A DNA stretch of 31,514 nucleotides from CAZHOV01 sp964534315 (lineage in GTDB: Bacteria; Bacteroidota; Bacteroidia; Chitinophagales; Saprospiraceae): positions 1-31,514 of the forward strand of contig CAZHOV010000055.1 in the NCBI GenBank assembly GCA_964534315.1. Reading direction: 5' to 3'. A program made the position numbers and the translations under genes. The notes beneath the pieces are model-generated. The model saw only the letters and a program-made list of their open reading frames with translations, was not told where the DNA came from and did no database searches. The first letter of the stretch is position 1. Each line of letters starts with the position of its first letter. Below, piece by piece: positions 1 to 8,077 of this stretch.

Positions 1-99
1 TTATTTGGAATTGGAAAACTGAAACCTGAATTGATTATTTTCAGGGATTCCCTCAAGAATTAACCTATATGAATCCGTTGGTCCCTTAAAATTTCATTC

Positions 100-327
100 G
101 TGAAAAAAATCTTTTCCAAAAAAATGCTATTTTTTTCTGTACCCCTTTTAAGCCTCCTAGTGGCTTGCACACCGACTTATTTAGAAGGCACTTATTGTTC
201 GTATATAAAAGAAGGCGTTCTTCTTGCTGGAGATTGTTACACATTCGAAAAGGAAGGTACCTTCGAGATCAATACCTGGTCAGATATCATGGAAGGAAAC
301 AGAATAGGGAAAGGGCTAATATGTTAA
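100..327 (+). CDS. Small lipoprotein, possibly truncated
   Basis: A 75-residue ORF with a GTG start. The N-terminus has a KK pair, a hydrophobic run and the lipobox LLVAC (C23), so it should be a lipidated periplasmic or outer-membrane protein. The mature part is short: it starts TPTYLEGTYCSY, runs through a hydrophilic stretch, and ends abruptly at GKGLIC. An ATG at 124 is an alternative start but would lose the basic n-region. The mature domain is only about 52 residues and stops just upstream of a terminator-like hairpin, so loss of the original 3' end by frameshift or deletion is plausible. I do not recognise the family. It faces the beta-barrel gene convergently. Confidence 0.45.
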   Translation: MKKIFSKKMLFFSVPLLSLLVACTPTYLEGTYCSYIKEGVLLAGDCYTFEKEGTFEINTWSDIMEGNRIGKGLIC

Positions 328-341
328 GGAGCATAAATGTA

Positions 342-373
342 TTTATTACAGGCGCAAACACGCCTGTAATAAA
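342..373. terminator. Bidirectional terminator hairpin
   Basis: A perfect 13-bp inverted repeat (TTTATTACAGGCG, six-base loop, exact complement) lies 14 bases after the lipoprotein stop and 19 bases beyond the end of the convergent beta-barrel gene. It can form the same hairpin on both strands, which suits a shared terminator. T-rich tracts beside it are short. Confidence 0.7.
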
Positions 374-392
374 TAAAAAGGAAGGAACGATC

Positions 393-962
393 TTAAAATC
401 TAAAGCTGATCCCTCCGGTAAGAAAATTAAAGCTGTAGCCAACTTCCCCAAAAACAGCAATGTTATCTCCAAAGTAATACCGAACTCCGGCAAAAACGCC
501 GGGATCAACTACAGTATAGGTGTCTGAGTCGTCAAAGGTAAATAAGGGGTTATCTTCACTGTAGGAGTCTGTTTGGATGCCAACAAATATCTGGGCTCCG
601 GCATATACGTCCAAATTCTCCACTGGAATAATCGTAAAGTGATAAGTCGCTCTGGGAGCCCCACCAACAGTAAACGAACGTCTTTTAATACCCGTAGTGA
701 AAATTCCTCCTGCATCTCCCTGGGCATAGCGTACCCCTGCAAAGGCTCCGAAGCCAACGACTCCGAAATCACCCGTCGGAATAACCCCAATTTCCCAGGA
801 AGCACTAAATCCGGGATAAATAAAGCCAAAGGAGTAATACCCACCTACCCCAATTCCAAGATTGATCACATTGGTACCTTCCTCAAAAGCCTGAGCCTTC
901 AAGTCTTGAGACCCGACCAACGCAGTAAACAGCAGTGCAAAAACAAAAATAACTTTTTTCAT
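393..962 (-). CDS. Small outer-membrane beta-barrel protein
   Basis: A 189-residue protein starting MKKVIFVFALL with a Sec signal peptide that probably ends near LKAQA. The mature part has alternating Gly/aromatic strands typical of small beta-barrels (for example GIGVGGYYSFGF, FAGVRYYFGDN, FGEVGYSFNF) and ends in the terminal aromatic motif GGISFRF, the usual signal for outer-membrane insertion. An in-frame upstream ATG at 995 exists, but it falls inside the predicted -7 promoter box, so the start at 962 is preferred. The specific function is unknown. It resembles the outer-membrane beta-barrel families common in Bacteroidota. Confidence 0.75.
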   Translation of the reverse strand: MKKVIFVFALLFTALVGSQDLKAQAFEEGTNVINLGIGVGGYYSFGFIYPGFSASWEIGVIPTGDFGVVGFGAFAGVRYAQGDAGGIFTTGIKRRSFTVGGAPRATYHFTIIPVENLDVYAGAQIFVGIQTDSYSEDNPLFTFDDSDTYTVVDPGVFAGVRYYFGDNIAVFGEVGYSFNFLTGGISFRF

Positions 963-992
963 TTTGTGTGGTTTTAGTTTTGGTAATAAGTA

Positions 993-1023
993 CAAAATTA
1001 ATCATTTAAAATTCAATCACCAA
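993..1023 (-). promoter_or_regulatory. Bacteroidota-type promoter of the beta-barrel gene
   Basis: On the minus strand TTG (1023-1021) is followed after exactly 20 nt by TAATTTTG (1000-993). This matches the Bacteroidota housekeeping consensus TTG / TAnnTTTG. The predicted transcript would start about 25 nt upstream of the ATG at 962. Confidence 0.6.
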
Positions 1024-1106
1024 TTGGCAATGTCTGTACTTATATGGTAATAAGCAAGAATTGTTACTATCCAAAATAGTTTTTTTCTTCTTTATGCTGG
1101 TTGAAG

Positions 1107-1226
1107 GGGAAATTGGGAAAGTAGGAAATTGGGAAATTGGGAAAAGAGGAAAGTAGGAAATTGGGAAATTGGAAAGTGAAATTCTATTTTATCGCTAAGT
1201 CTTCCCCCCGGTCCTCCGGTCCCTCA
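1107..1226. repeat. Octamer repeats plus composite 3'-end module, copy 1
   Basis: Positions 1107-1170 are eight consecutive 8-bp units of the form RGGAAAKT (GGGAAATT, AGGAAAGT and variants) without indels. They are followed by GGAAAGTGAAATTC and neighbouring bases (1171-1192), CGCTAAGTCT plus a C tract (1193-1209), and two further octamers GGTCCTCC / GGTCCCTC (1210-1225). The last octamer overlaps the TGA stop of the minus-strand FAD oxidoreductase gene (1226-1224). The 1171-1225 part recurs near 21401-21574. Confidence 0.75.
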
Positions 1227-2738
1227 CGCCTTCCTGATCTTCCCAATCAACTCCTTGACTTCTAAAAAATGGGCGCAGGTAACGATAGAACTCACCGTAA
1301 CCCCCAAGATGCCATGCATGTTGAGATTCTGACCGGTAAGAAACAGGTTAGGCACCTTTGTTCTGGGAGAGATGAAAGTCTTGAGCGGGTCGTTGTAATC
1401 TTTCCGGATGCCGTACAAAGAGCCGTCGGACGTGCCGATATAATCTCTGAAAGAAAGCGGGGAAGAAGTGTGGTAAGATTTTATCTTGGAGCGAATATCC
1501 GGAAATTGCTCTTCGAGCGCATCAATTAACTTTTCCGCTTTTTCATGCTTGAAAGCTTCGTATTCGGCTCCGCGATCTGCTTTGTTCTTGGGGATGGTAT
1601 TAAAGGTGTCTTGCCACTTGGCTACTTCTTCAAAGCGCATATAAGCCATCACGTTCATACCCTCGGCATAGGTGTCACTCTTCGAACTGGCCGGAATGAA
1701 AAAAGCATACCCTTCGGGCCACTCTTCCTGCCTGTAATAAATTGATCCCCAGGCATCACCGGAAGCATGACAGTAATAATTATAATTGAGATAAGGAAAG
1801 GCCTTTTCTTTAAAAACGATATGGACCGTAAACACGGAAATCGAATTGGGTAACGCCTTGATCCGTTTTCGGTAGATCTTTCGGATCAACCCTTCCTGCA
1901 CCATATCTAACGTTTGAGAAGGATGGGTGTTGGATATAAAACTGTCGGCTTCAAACACCCGGCCATCATCCGTGAGAGCCGCCTTTATCCGGCCATTTTC
2001 AGCCACCAGGCGGTCTACTTTGGTATAATTATACAACTCTCCTCCCAAGTCTTTGATGTTTCTCACCATATGCCGGGCAATCTGAGACCCTCCATCCACA
2101 CATTTCCAGGAACTCTCAATATAGGTGTTGGAGACCAGGGCATGCGCATACAGCGGCGATTTGTCAGGATATCCTGCATATAGCGCATTTGATCCGGCCA
2201 GGATGTTTTGTAAGGTGTAATTATCCGTACAGGATTCGATAAATTCCTTTGCACTTTTGTTGACGTAAGCCATATTGATGTCCTGATCAACTTTGGCCTC
2301 TACATTATATAGCGGAAAGCTCCGGCATATCTCCTGTAATTTGTTACAGTATTGCTCCAGCGCCTGGCGTTCTTTCGGAAAATCTTCAACAAGGGTTTCA
2401 ATAAATCGCTCATAGGTCATGGCATGTCGGTATTCCTTTGGGTCGCCCCTAAAGAGGATCCGGTCAAAGCCATCCTCATCCATCCGCTTGAGCTTGAGCT
2501 TATCTATAATATTGAAATACTTAAAATATTGATACAGGTTTTGCCCCTCATCTAATCCGCCTAGATAGTGTACCCCAGTATCAAAAATAACCCGGTCCCG
2601 GACAAATATCTGGAGGTTGCCTCCAAATTGCCTGTTTTTCTCCAATACACAAACTTTATATCCTTCCTTTGCCAGAATGTAAGCACAGGCAAGTCCGCCA
2701 AGTCCACTACCAATGATGATAATGTCATACTTCTCCAT
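1224..2738 (-). CDS. CrtI/RetSat-like FAD-dependent oxidoreductase
   Basis: A 504-residue protein beginning with a dinucleotide-binding Rossmann motif IIIIGSGLGGLACAY (GxGxxG at residues 10-15) and an acidic/basic FAD ribose segment VLEKNRQFGGN. The DTGVHYLGG segment and the C-terminal FAD loop LFLTGQNLNMHGILG place it in the phytoene desaturase / all-trans-retinol 13,14-reductase family, which oxidises, reduces or isomerises polyene chains. It begins 14 bases after the stop of the MMPL fusion gene, so the two are almost certainly co-transcribed. Such enzymes occur in flexirubin and aryl-polyene pigment loci, so action on a polyene acyl chain is a reasonable inference, but no substrate can be read from the sequence. 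Its stop codon lies inside a short repeat. Confidence 0.85.
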   Translation of the reverse strand: MEKYDIIIIGSGLGGLACAYILAKEGYKVCVLEKNRQFGGNLQIFVRDRVIFDTGVHYLGGLDEGQNLYQYFKYFNIIDKLKLKRMDEDGFDRILFRGDPKEYRHAMTYERFIETLVEDFPKERQALEQYCNKLQEICRSFPLYNVEAKVDQDINMAYVNKSAKEFIESCTDNYTLQNILAGSNALYAGYPDKSPLYAHALVSNTYIESSWKCVDGGSQIARHMVRNIKDLGGELYNYTKVDRLVAENGRIKAALTDDGRVFEADSFISNTHPSQTLDMVQEGLIRKIYRKRIKALPNSISVFTVHIVFKEKAFPYLNYNYYCHASGDAWGSIYYRQEEWPEGYAFFIPASSKSDTYAEGMNVMAYMRFEEVAKWQDTFNTIPKNKADRGAEYEAFKHEKAEKLIDALEEQFPDIRSKIKSYHTSSPLSFRDYIGTSDGSLYGIRKDYNDPLKTFISPRTKVPNLFLTGQNLNMHGILGVTVSSIVTCAHFLEVKELIGKIRKA

Positions 2739-2752
2739 GAATCTGAATTCGT

Positions 2753-5700
2753 TTATTGGTTTTTTCGAATCACAAAAATAATATTCGAGGTGAATTTTGT
2801 CAGATCAACACGCTCCATACTCAAATTGTTTTTTCTGGACCAGGCTTCTAGCTCAGTACCTGAAATAAAATAGAGGGGATTTCTGGTTTTATTAAAACCC
2901 GAATTGGTGGAAATAATCTCCGTGATCCGGGTGCCAACGTGACGCTTCTGCTTATCGCGGTCGCCATCGCGAATGATGATGCACCCGCCCGGATGTAGCT
3001 TTTCTACGCACCGGTCCAGCAATTGGTATTGCTCCTCCGGAAGCAAATAGTGCAGCACATCTGCCATGATAAAGGCATCACTTTCAGGAAGATCATATTG
3101 GGCAATATCCGCTGCCTCAAAATGAATACGGTCGTTTTTATCTCTGCAATGTTGAGCTAACTTAACCTTCTCTTCATCGTAATCAATCCCCAATATATTT
3201 CTTCCTTCTGATAAATACATTAACATATAGTCCATCATTCCATAACCACAACCAATATCGGTGATTTGCCCCTCTGCGGGTACCAACTCATCAAAAATCT
3301 GGTAATAGTCCTCCAACCGTATTTTAACAAAAATATACCACTCCGTGATCGTCCCTTTATAAATATAATTTTCCATTAACCGGCGCCGAAAGTACTTGGC
3401 GGTTTTATGCCGTTGTACCACTTTCGCATAATGTGCCTTAAATTGCTTACTAATAGCCTTTGTTCGCTCCGAATAAACACGGCCGTAAGTTGTATCATGG
3501 GCAGCAATGCGTTCGCCAACTTCAAGCATAAGGTCATTGCGTTTGCCCCAAAAACTCGTTTTATGTAAAAACGCTCCCGTACCATGGATGTAAATCGGGA
3601 CGATATCGAGCTCCAGTTGTTCAGCCATATAAAAAGCCCCTTTGTGAAAGCGGTTAACCTGCTCGGTTAGGGAGCGACTACCTTCCGGAAATACGGCAAT
3701 CTTGTAGTTATCTGCTGCCTTCTTTTCAAGGGCGGGCATCATCTTTTCCATTCCCATATTTTTAGGAAAATAATCTGCCAGGCGACAAACTAAATGAAAT
3801 AATGGAAAATTATAGACCCACTTATTCGTCAAAATGATCACCTTCGGATGTAACCCAAACATCATAGGCGTGTCAATCAACGATTGATGATTACTAATGA
3901 CTACCGCCGGTTTTGAAAAGTCTTCTCCCGTCGGGTTGAGGTATTGCCGGTGAACCGGAAAAGCTGAAAAAATGTAAAAGTGCGAAAGTTGCTGAATCAT
4001 CCACGTTAGCCAATGCTTGCGCCTAGTTCGGGGAATGAAAATTAGCAATTCCAGGAGGATCGCTACCATGCTTATTATTATACATCCGGCAACCAACAAA
4101 AAATAAATAAAAAGTGTGGCAAACATATTGACAAAGGTCAGCGGGAAAGGCCGGAGTTTTCCTTTTTTATAGACCAGCCAATTAAATAACAAGGGCTCCA
4201 GGGTGAAAGCCAACAGACAAACGGAGGGAACGCCAATGACCGAAAGGGCAGCAATCGATTTCAAAGCTGGATGCTGAGCAAAAATCAAAACTCCAATACC
4301 TGTCATAGTTGTTATCAGGGATAATAGAATAGAAGTTTTGTAGGAAGGAAGGTTTTGTTCTCCATATTTATACTTTTGCATCAAGCCCTGCATGACAAAG
4401 ATGCTGTAATCAATACCCAACCCGAAAATAAAAGTCACGATAATGATATTGACAATATTGAAACTTAGCCCAAACCAATTCATGAGACCGAGTGTCCACA
4501 GCCAACTTAGGGCAATAGGGATAAAGGCTATAATGGCAAGTTCGGGCCTTCCGTAATTAATATTCAATAAAATAAAAACGAGTAGTAAGGAAATCAAAAC
4601 CAGCTTATCAAAATCCTCTTTTAATACCTCTACGAATGTTCCGATCAGCATTTCTTTATCCAGTACATCCACCGTATCGTTATCTTCAAAAGCTTTGTAG
4701 ACCATCGATTTCTTATCCTGTTCCAGGCGTAGTATAGAAATTAAAGCAACCTGGTCTTGCTTTTTACTCATAAAATCTCTTAAGAACAGATTGGAAAGGG
4801 TCTGAAAAGTGTCAGGAGGAGTGTACGTAAACTCTTTTCTCAGCAGCTCAAAGAAGGGCTGAAAGGTATCGGATTTAAACTTCAGTTTGGCAGCTTCTGC
4901 TTTCAATTGTTTTTCTACTCTGGAAATGCGAGCATCATTCCAGAAGGCATTCCATCGATCAATTTTTTCTTGTTGTTTTTTACGGGATGATAATATCGGC
5001 GTCACGCCTGTGTAGTTAGTAATGAGTCCTTGATCGCTCAATGAATCGAGCAGAGGAAGAACAGCTTCGTTTTTTTGCAGTGCCTCATCAATGGTAGCGC
5101 CTCTGGAAAGCATGTAAACGCCGCGCTGGGTGAGACTGGTCAGATTTTGCAGGCTGGCTTCGGCTTGTTTTAGCTCAGGCGACATATAATTTAACGTGTT
5201 CAGGTCGTCTTCAAAATGAACTTTAAAGCCCTTAGCAAAGGTAAGGATCGTAATAACCAAAATAGCCCCCAACATCCACCGATTCTTTTGCAAAGGATAA
5301 GCGGCAAACCGGTCCAAAAAGGTGGTTCTTTTTTGGGCACCCGTAGATGATTTTTTAAGAAAGTGGGGGAGTAAAAATAAAGCGAAAAAGGCCGTAGCCA
5401 CTACGCTAAAAGCTGCAAATAAACCGAGGTCGTGTAAGGCTTCAGAACGGACGAAGAACAGACATAAAAAAGCAGTAGCTGTTGTTAAAGCACTAAGGAA
5501 AATAGGTACAGTAAGGTCTTTGATCGTTCTGGCTACTGTTCCTTTACTCCGATAATGCGTAAAAACATGCAGGGCATAATCCAGAGCAATGCCCAACAAT
5601 ACCGAACCAACTCCTACGGCGATAAGGGAAACTTTACCGCGTACCACTGAAAGCAGGGCAATGGCTGCAAGCCCTCCAAAAAGAACGGGGAGGGCAATCA

Positions 5701-6595
5701 GGAAAAAGGAAGTAAGGCGCTGATAAAAATAGCTGACAAATAAAAATAAGACGAACAATGCAATGCCCACGGTCAGGGTAACATCCCAACGGATGCGATA
5801 GGCATTGCCTACGGCTACCGCTACTGCTCCAAAATACTCAGCCTGCAATCCTTCGAAAGGTTCTTGACCGGTAAGCCCCTTCAATTGTTGATCGAGTATT
5901 TGGACAAGCTGCTGATTGGCCCAGGTCTCCTGAACCGATTGGGCAGGCATCACAAAAAACAGCAAATGTTGCCGGTCTTTGGTCATAATATATCCCTGGT
6001 GTAGCTCAAAATTATCATCTAGCTGAAAAGAAGTCAGTTTTTCCAATGCCAGGCTGGTGATGTTGAGCGGGTCGCGGAGTGCCGATTTCTTTACCGCAAA
6101 ACCGGCCGGAGACATTAACACCTTATACAACCCGCGAATGCGACTGGGGATTTCTTCGGGAGCAGTAATCGTATCAAGTTGTGTATAGTCTTTTTCCTCC
6201 AGAAAGAGAGGAAGGTGCTGATAAAAAATATCAAAAAGTTCCAAAAACTGGCTTTCATCAATCTGATAGACGAGTTCTCCGACCAAGGTAGCGTCAAGCG
6301 CCCTCCGCAGACTGTCAACAGCGGTATTACACAATTGAATCAACCGGTCAGCATCACCAGTGGTATCTTTAGTGGAAAGGTGTACTACGAGCCTTTCTGA
6401 GAATTCCGTTTCTTGTAAAAAATCAAAAAGGGAAGCCGTAGAAGCCTCTGCCGGCATAATATCCGTTATATCCTCTGTCAGCTCTAACCGAAAGATCAAA
6501 CTAGCCGCCAGCCCCGCAAAGAGAAGGCATGATACCGCCAGCAGCCAACGCTTCGTTTTAAAATAATCGTAAAGAGATACAAAGAAACTGGACAT
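2753..6595 (-). CDS. Trifunctional MMPL transporter / lysophospholipid acyltransferase / SAM methyltransferase
   Basis: A 1280-residue fusion. Residues 1-810 are an RND/MMPL exporter with two repeats: a membrane segment near 18-36, a periplasmic loop, a helix bundle at 273-410 containing GIALDYALHV, then the same again with a second loop and the bundle at 665-805 containing GLGIDYSIFV. Two more membrane segments lie at about 820-855. Residues 895-1060 are a PlsC-type acyltransferase with NHQSLID (H903, D908) and FPEGSRS (969-975). Residues 1080-1280 are a class I methyltransferase with DIGCGYG (1113-1119) and GIDYDEEKV. Fusions of this three-part architecture are known from Bacteroidota pigment-type loci. 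The likely role is acylating, methylating and exporting an aryl-polyene-like lipid to the outer membrane (inference). It is the first gene of a leftward operon. Confidence 0.9.
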   Translation of the reverse strand: MSSFFVSLYDYFKTKRWLLAVSCLLFAGLAASLIFRLELTEDITDIMPAEASTASLFDFLQETEFSERLVVHLSTKDTTGDADRLIQLCNTAVDSLRRALDATLVGELVYQIDESQFLELFDIFYQHLPLFLEEKDYTQLDTITAPEEIPSRIRGLYKVLMSPAGFAVKKSALRDPLNITSLALEKLTSFQLDDNFELHQGYIMTKDRQHLLFFVMPAQSVQETWANQQLVQILDQQLKGLTGQEPFEGLQAEYFGAVAVAVGNAYRIRWDVTLTVGIALFVLFLFVSYFYQRLTSFFLIALPVLFGGLAAIALLSVVRGKVSLIAVGVGSVLLGIALDYALHVFTHYRSKGTVARTIKDLTVPIFLSALTTATAFLCLFFVRSEALHDLGLFAAFSVVATAFFALFLLPHFLKKSSTGAQKRTTFLDRFAAYPLQKNRWMLGAILVITILTFAKGFKVHFEDDLNTLNYMSPELKQAEASLQNLTSLTQRGVYMLSRGATIDEALQKNEAVLPLLDSLSDQGLITNYTGVTPILSSRKKQQEKIDRWNAFWNDARISRVEKQLKAEAAKLKFKSDTFQPFFELLRKEFTYTPPDTFQTLSNLFLRDFMSKKQDQVALISILRLEQDKKSMVYKAFEDNDTVDVLDKEMLIGTFVEVLKEDFDKLVLISLLLVFILLNINYGRPELAIIAFIPIALSWLWTLGLMNWFGLSFNIVNIIIVTFIFGLGIDYSIFVMQGLMQKYKYGEQNLPSYKTSILLSLITTMTGIGVLIFAQHPALKSIAALSVIGVPSVCLLAFTLEPLLFNWLVYKKGKLRPFPLTFVNMFATLFIYFLLVAGCIIISMVAILLELLIFIPRTRRKHWLTWMIQQLSHFYIFSAFPVHRQYLNPTGEDFSKPAVVISNHQSLIDTPMMFGLHPKVIILTNKWVYNFPLFHLVCRLADYFPKNMGMEKMMPALEKKAADNYKIAVFPEGSRSLTEQVNRFHKGAFYMAEQLELDIVPIYIHGTGAFLHKTSFWGKRNDLMLEVGERIAAHDTTYGRVYSERTKAISKQFKAHYAKVVQRHKTAKYFRRRLMENYIYKGTITEWYIFVKIRLEDYYQIFDELVPAEGQITDIGCGYGMMDYMLMYLSEGRNILGIDYDEEKVKLAQHCRDKNDRIHFEAADIAQYDLPESDAFIMADVLHYLLPEEQYQLLDRCVEKLHPGGCIIIRDGDRDKQKRHVGTRITEIISTNSGFNKTRNPLYFISGTELEAWSRKNNLSMERVDLTKFTSNIIFVIRKNQ

Positions 6596-6682
6596 TAAAA
6601 CAGGTCGATTTGCTCAGTGATAATTGAAAAACAGGTATAAAAAGGTAAAGTTGGTGAAAATGGTTTGAATTAGGAAATTTAA

Positions 6683-6715
6683 ACAGTGAACAGTGAACAG
6701 TGAACAGTGAACAGT
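6683..6715. repeat. Heptamer tandem repeat (ACAGTGA)
   Basis: Four perfect 7-bp units ACAGTGA followed by a partial fifth (ACAGT), in the 168-bp region between the divergent MMPL-fusion and ligase genes. It is the only array in the window placed upstream of genes. It lies 48 bases before the ligase start, so it occupies that gene's presumed promoter region. Immediately downstream TATCTTTA (6733-6740) resembles a -7 box but no TTG element sits at the right distance. Confidence 0.85.
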
Positions 6716-6763
6716 TTACCATTCTCTTTTCTTATCTTTACCGAATCTACATAAAACCGGTCT

Positions 6764-8077
6764 ATGTTTTTAGAAAACCCGCAACTGGCTTTTCAACCTG
6801 CTGAGCAGATCAAGCGATTTCAGGAGGAACGACTGCAAGAGACGATGACTTACTTGCACAATAGTTCCCCGTTTTATCAACGGCTATTTGAAGCGCACGG
6901 GATTGCTCCGGAGAAAGTGAGGCGGCTGGAAGATCTGGCCGCTATTCCGGTGACCACCAAAGAAGATCTGCAGCGATATAACGAGGAATTCTGGTGTGTA
7001 CCCCGCGAAAAAATTGCCGATTTTATTACCACCTCCGGGACCTTGGGTAATCCGGTAACTTTCGCAACAACCACTCGAGATCTGCAACGGTTGGCGTACA
7101 ATGAATTTCTGTCCTTCCTCTGTGCCGATGGCTCCCGCAATGACGTTTACCAGTTGATGGTGACTTTAGATAAACGGTTTATGGCAGGGTTGGCCTATTT
7201 TCTGGGCATCCAGAAGCTCGGGGCCGGAATGGTCCGGGTAGGGCCGGGAAGCCCGGCCTTCCAATGGGATACCATCCGGCGGGTTCAGCCCAATGCGTTG
7301 ATCGCCGTTCCTTCTTTTATCGTTAAACTGATCGATTATGCTATTCAAAATAATATAGATTATAAGGGATCATCAGTCGAAAAGATCATTTGTATTGGAG
7401 AACCTTTTCGGAGACAAGACTTTTCTCTCAATACGCTCGGGAGGAAAATTAAAGAATATTGGGATGTAAAACTTTATTCTACCTATGCCTCTACTGAAAT
7501 GAGTACAGCCTTTACGGAATGTACCGAAGGGGTAGGGGGCCATCTTATTCCCGATTTGATCATCGTAGAACTATTGGATGAAAATAACGAACCAGTAAAA
7601 GCCGGTGAGCCTGGAGAGGTGACTATTACTACTTTGGGTGTGGAAGCCATGCCTTTATTGCGTTTTAAGACTGGCGATATCTGCCATATGCACCGGTCAT
7701 CTTGCGCCTGCGGGCGTCATGCCCTTAGGTTGGGTCCCGTAATTGGACGTAAAAAACAAATGATCAAATTCAAAGGGACGACCCTTTACCCTCCGGCTAT
7801 CACGAACGTTTTGAATGGTATTGAACAAATCGATGATTATATTATAAAATTGAATACCAACCCGCTTGGAACTGATGAAATAACTATAGATATTGCAACA
7901 AAATTTCCTCAAGAGGAGATTTTGTCCTATATTCAACAGCAATTTAAATCGACCTTGAGGGTGACTCCGCATATTGCTTTCATTGAGCGCGAGGAGTTAA
8001 TGAAACAAAAGTTTCCGGCCATGGCAAGAAAACCTGTGAGTTTAATAGATAACCGTAATAAATCAAAGCTTCCATGA
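6764..8077 (+). CDS. Phenylacetate-CoA ligase-like AMP-forming enzyme
   Basis: A 437-residue adenylate-forming enzyme of the PaaK family (usual length about 430). Visible motifs are the phosphate-binding loop TTSGTLGNP (89-97), YASTEM (241-246, the YGxTE position), LLRFKTGDI (298-306), the hinge region GRKKQMIKFKG (328-338) and a C-terminal lysine in FPAMARKPVSLID. A cysteine pair, SSCACGRH, matches the CGR region of PaaK proteins. It should activate an aryl or acyl acid with ATP, then load it on CoA or a carrier protein. It starts a rightward unit divergent from the MMPL fusion and overlaps the halogenase-like gene by ATGA, indicating translational coupling. In a pigment context it could activate the aromatic starter or tailor the product; this is inference. 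Confidence 0.85.
   Translation: MFLENPQLAFQPAEQIKRFQEERLQETMTYLHNSSPFYQRLFEAHGIAPEKVRRLEDLAAIPVTTKEDLQRYNEEFWCVPREKIADFITTSGTLGNPVTFATTTRDLQRLAYNEFLSFLCADGSRNDVYQLMVTLDKRFMAGLAYFLGIQKLGAGMVRVGPGSPAFQWDTIRRVQPNALIAVPSFIVKLIDYAIQNNIDYKGSSVEKIICIGEPFRRQDFSLNTLGRKIKEYWDVKLYSTYASTEMSTAFTECTEGVGGHLIPDLIIVELLDENNEPVKAGEPGEVTITTLGVEAMPLLRFKTGDICHMHRSSCACGRHALRLGPVIGRKKQMIKFKGTTLYPPAITNVLNGIEQIDDYIIKLNTNPLGTDEITIDIATKFPQEEILSYIQQQFKSTLRVTPHIAFIEREELMKQKFPAMARKPVSLIDNRNKSKLP

Noticed and set aside
165..527. 120-codon plus-strand ORF across the first hairpin
   Set aside because: It runs through the terminator and antisense through the beta-barrel gene, and has no signal or domain.
963..995. Upstream start of the beta-barrel gene at 995
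   Set aside because: It lies in the predicted -7 box; the signal peptide begins at the ATG at 962.
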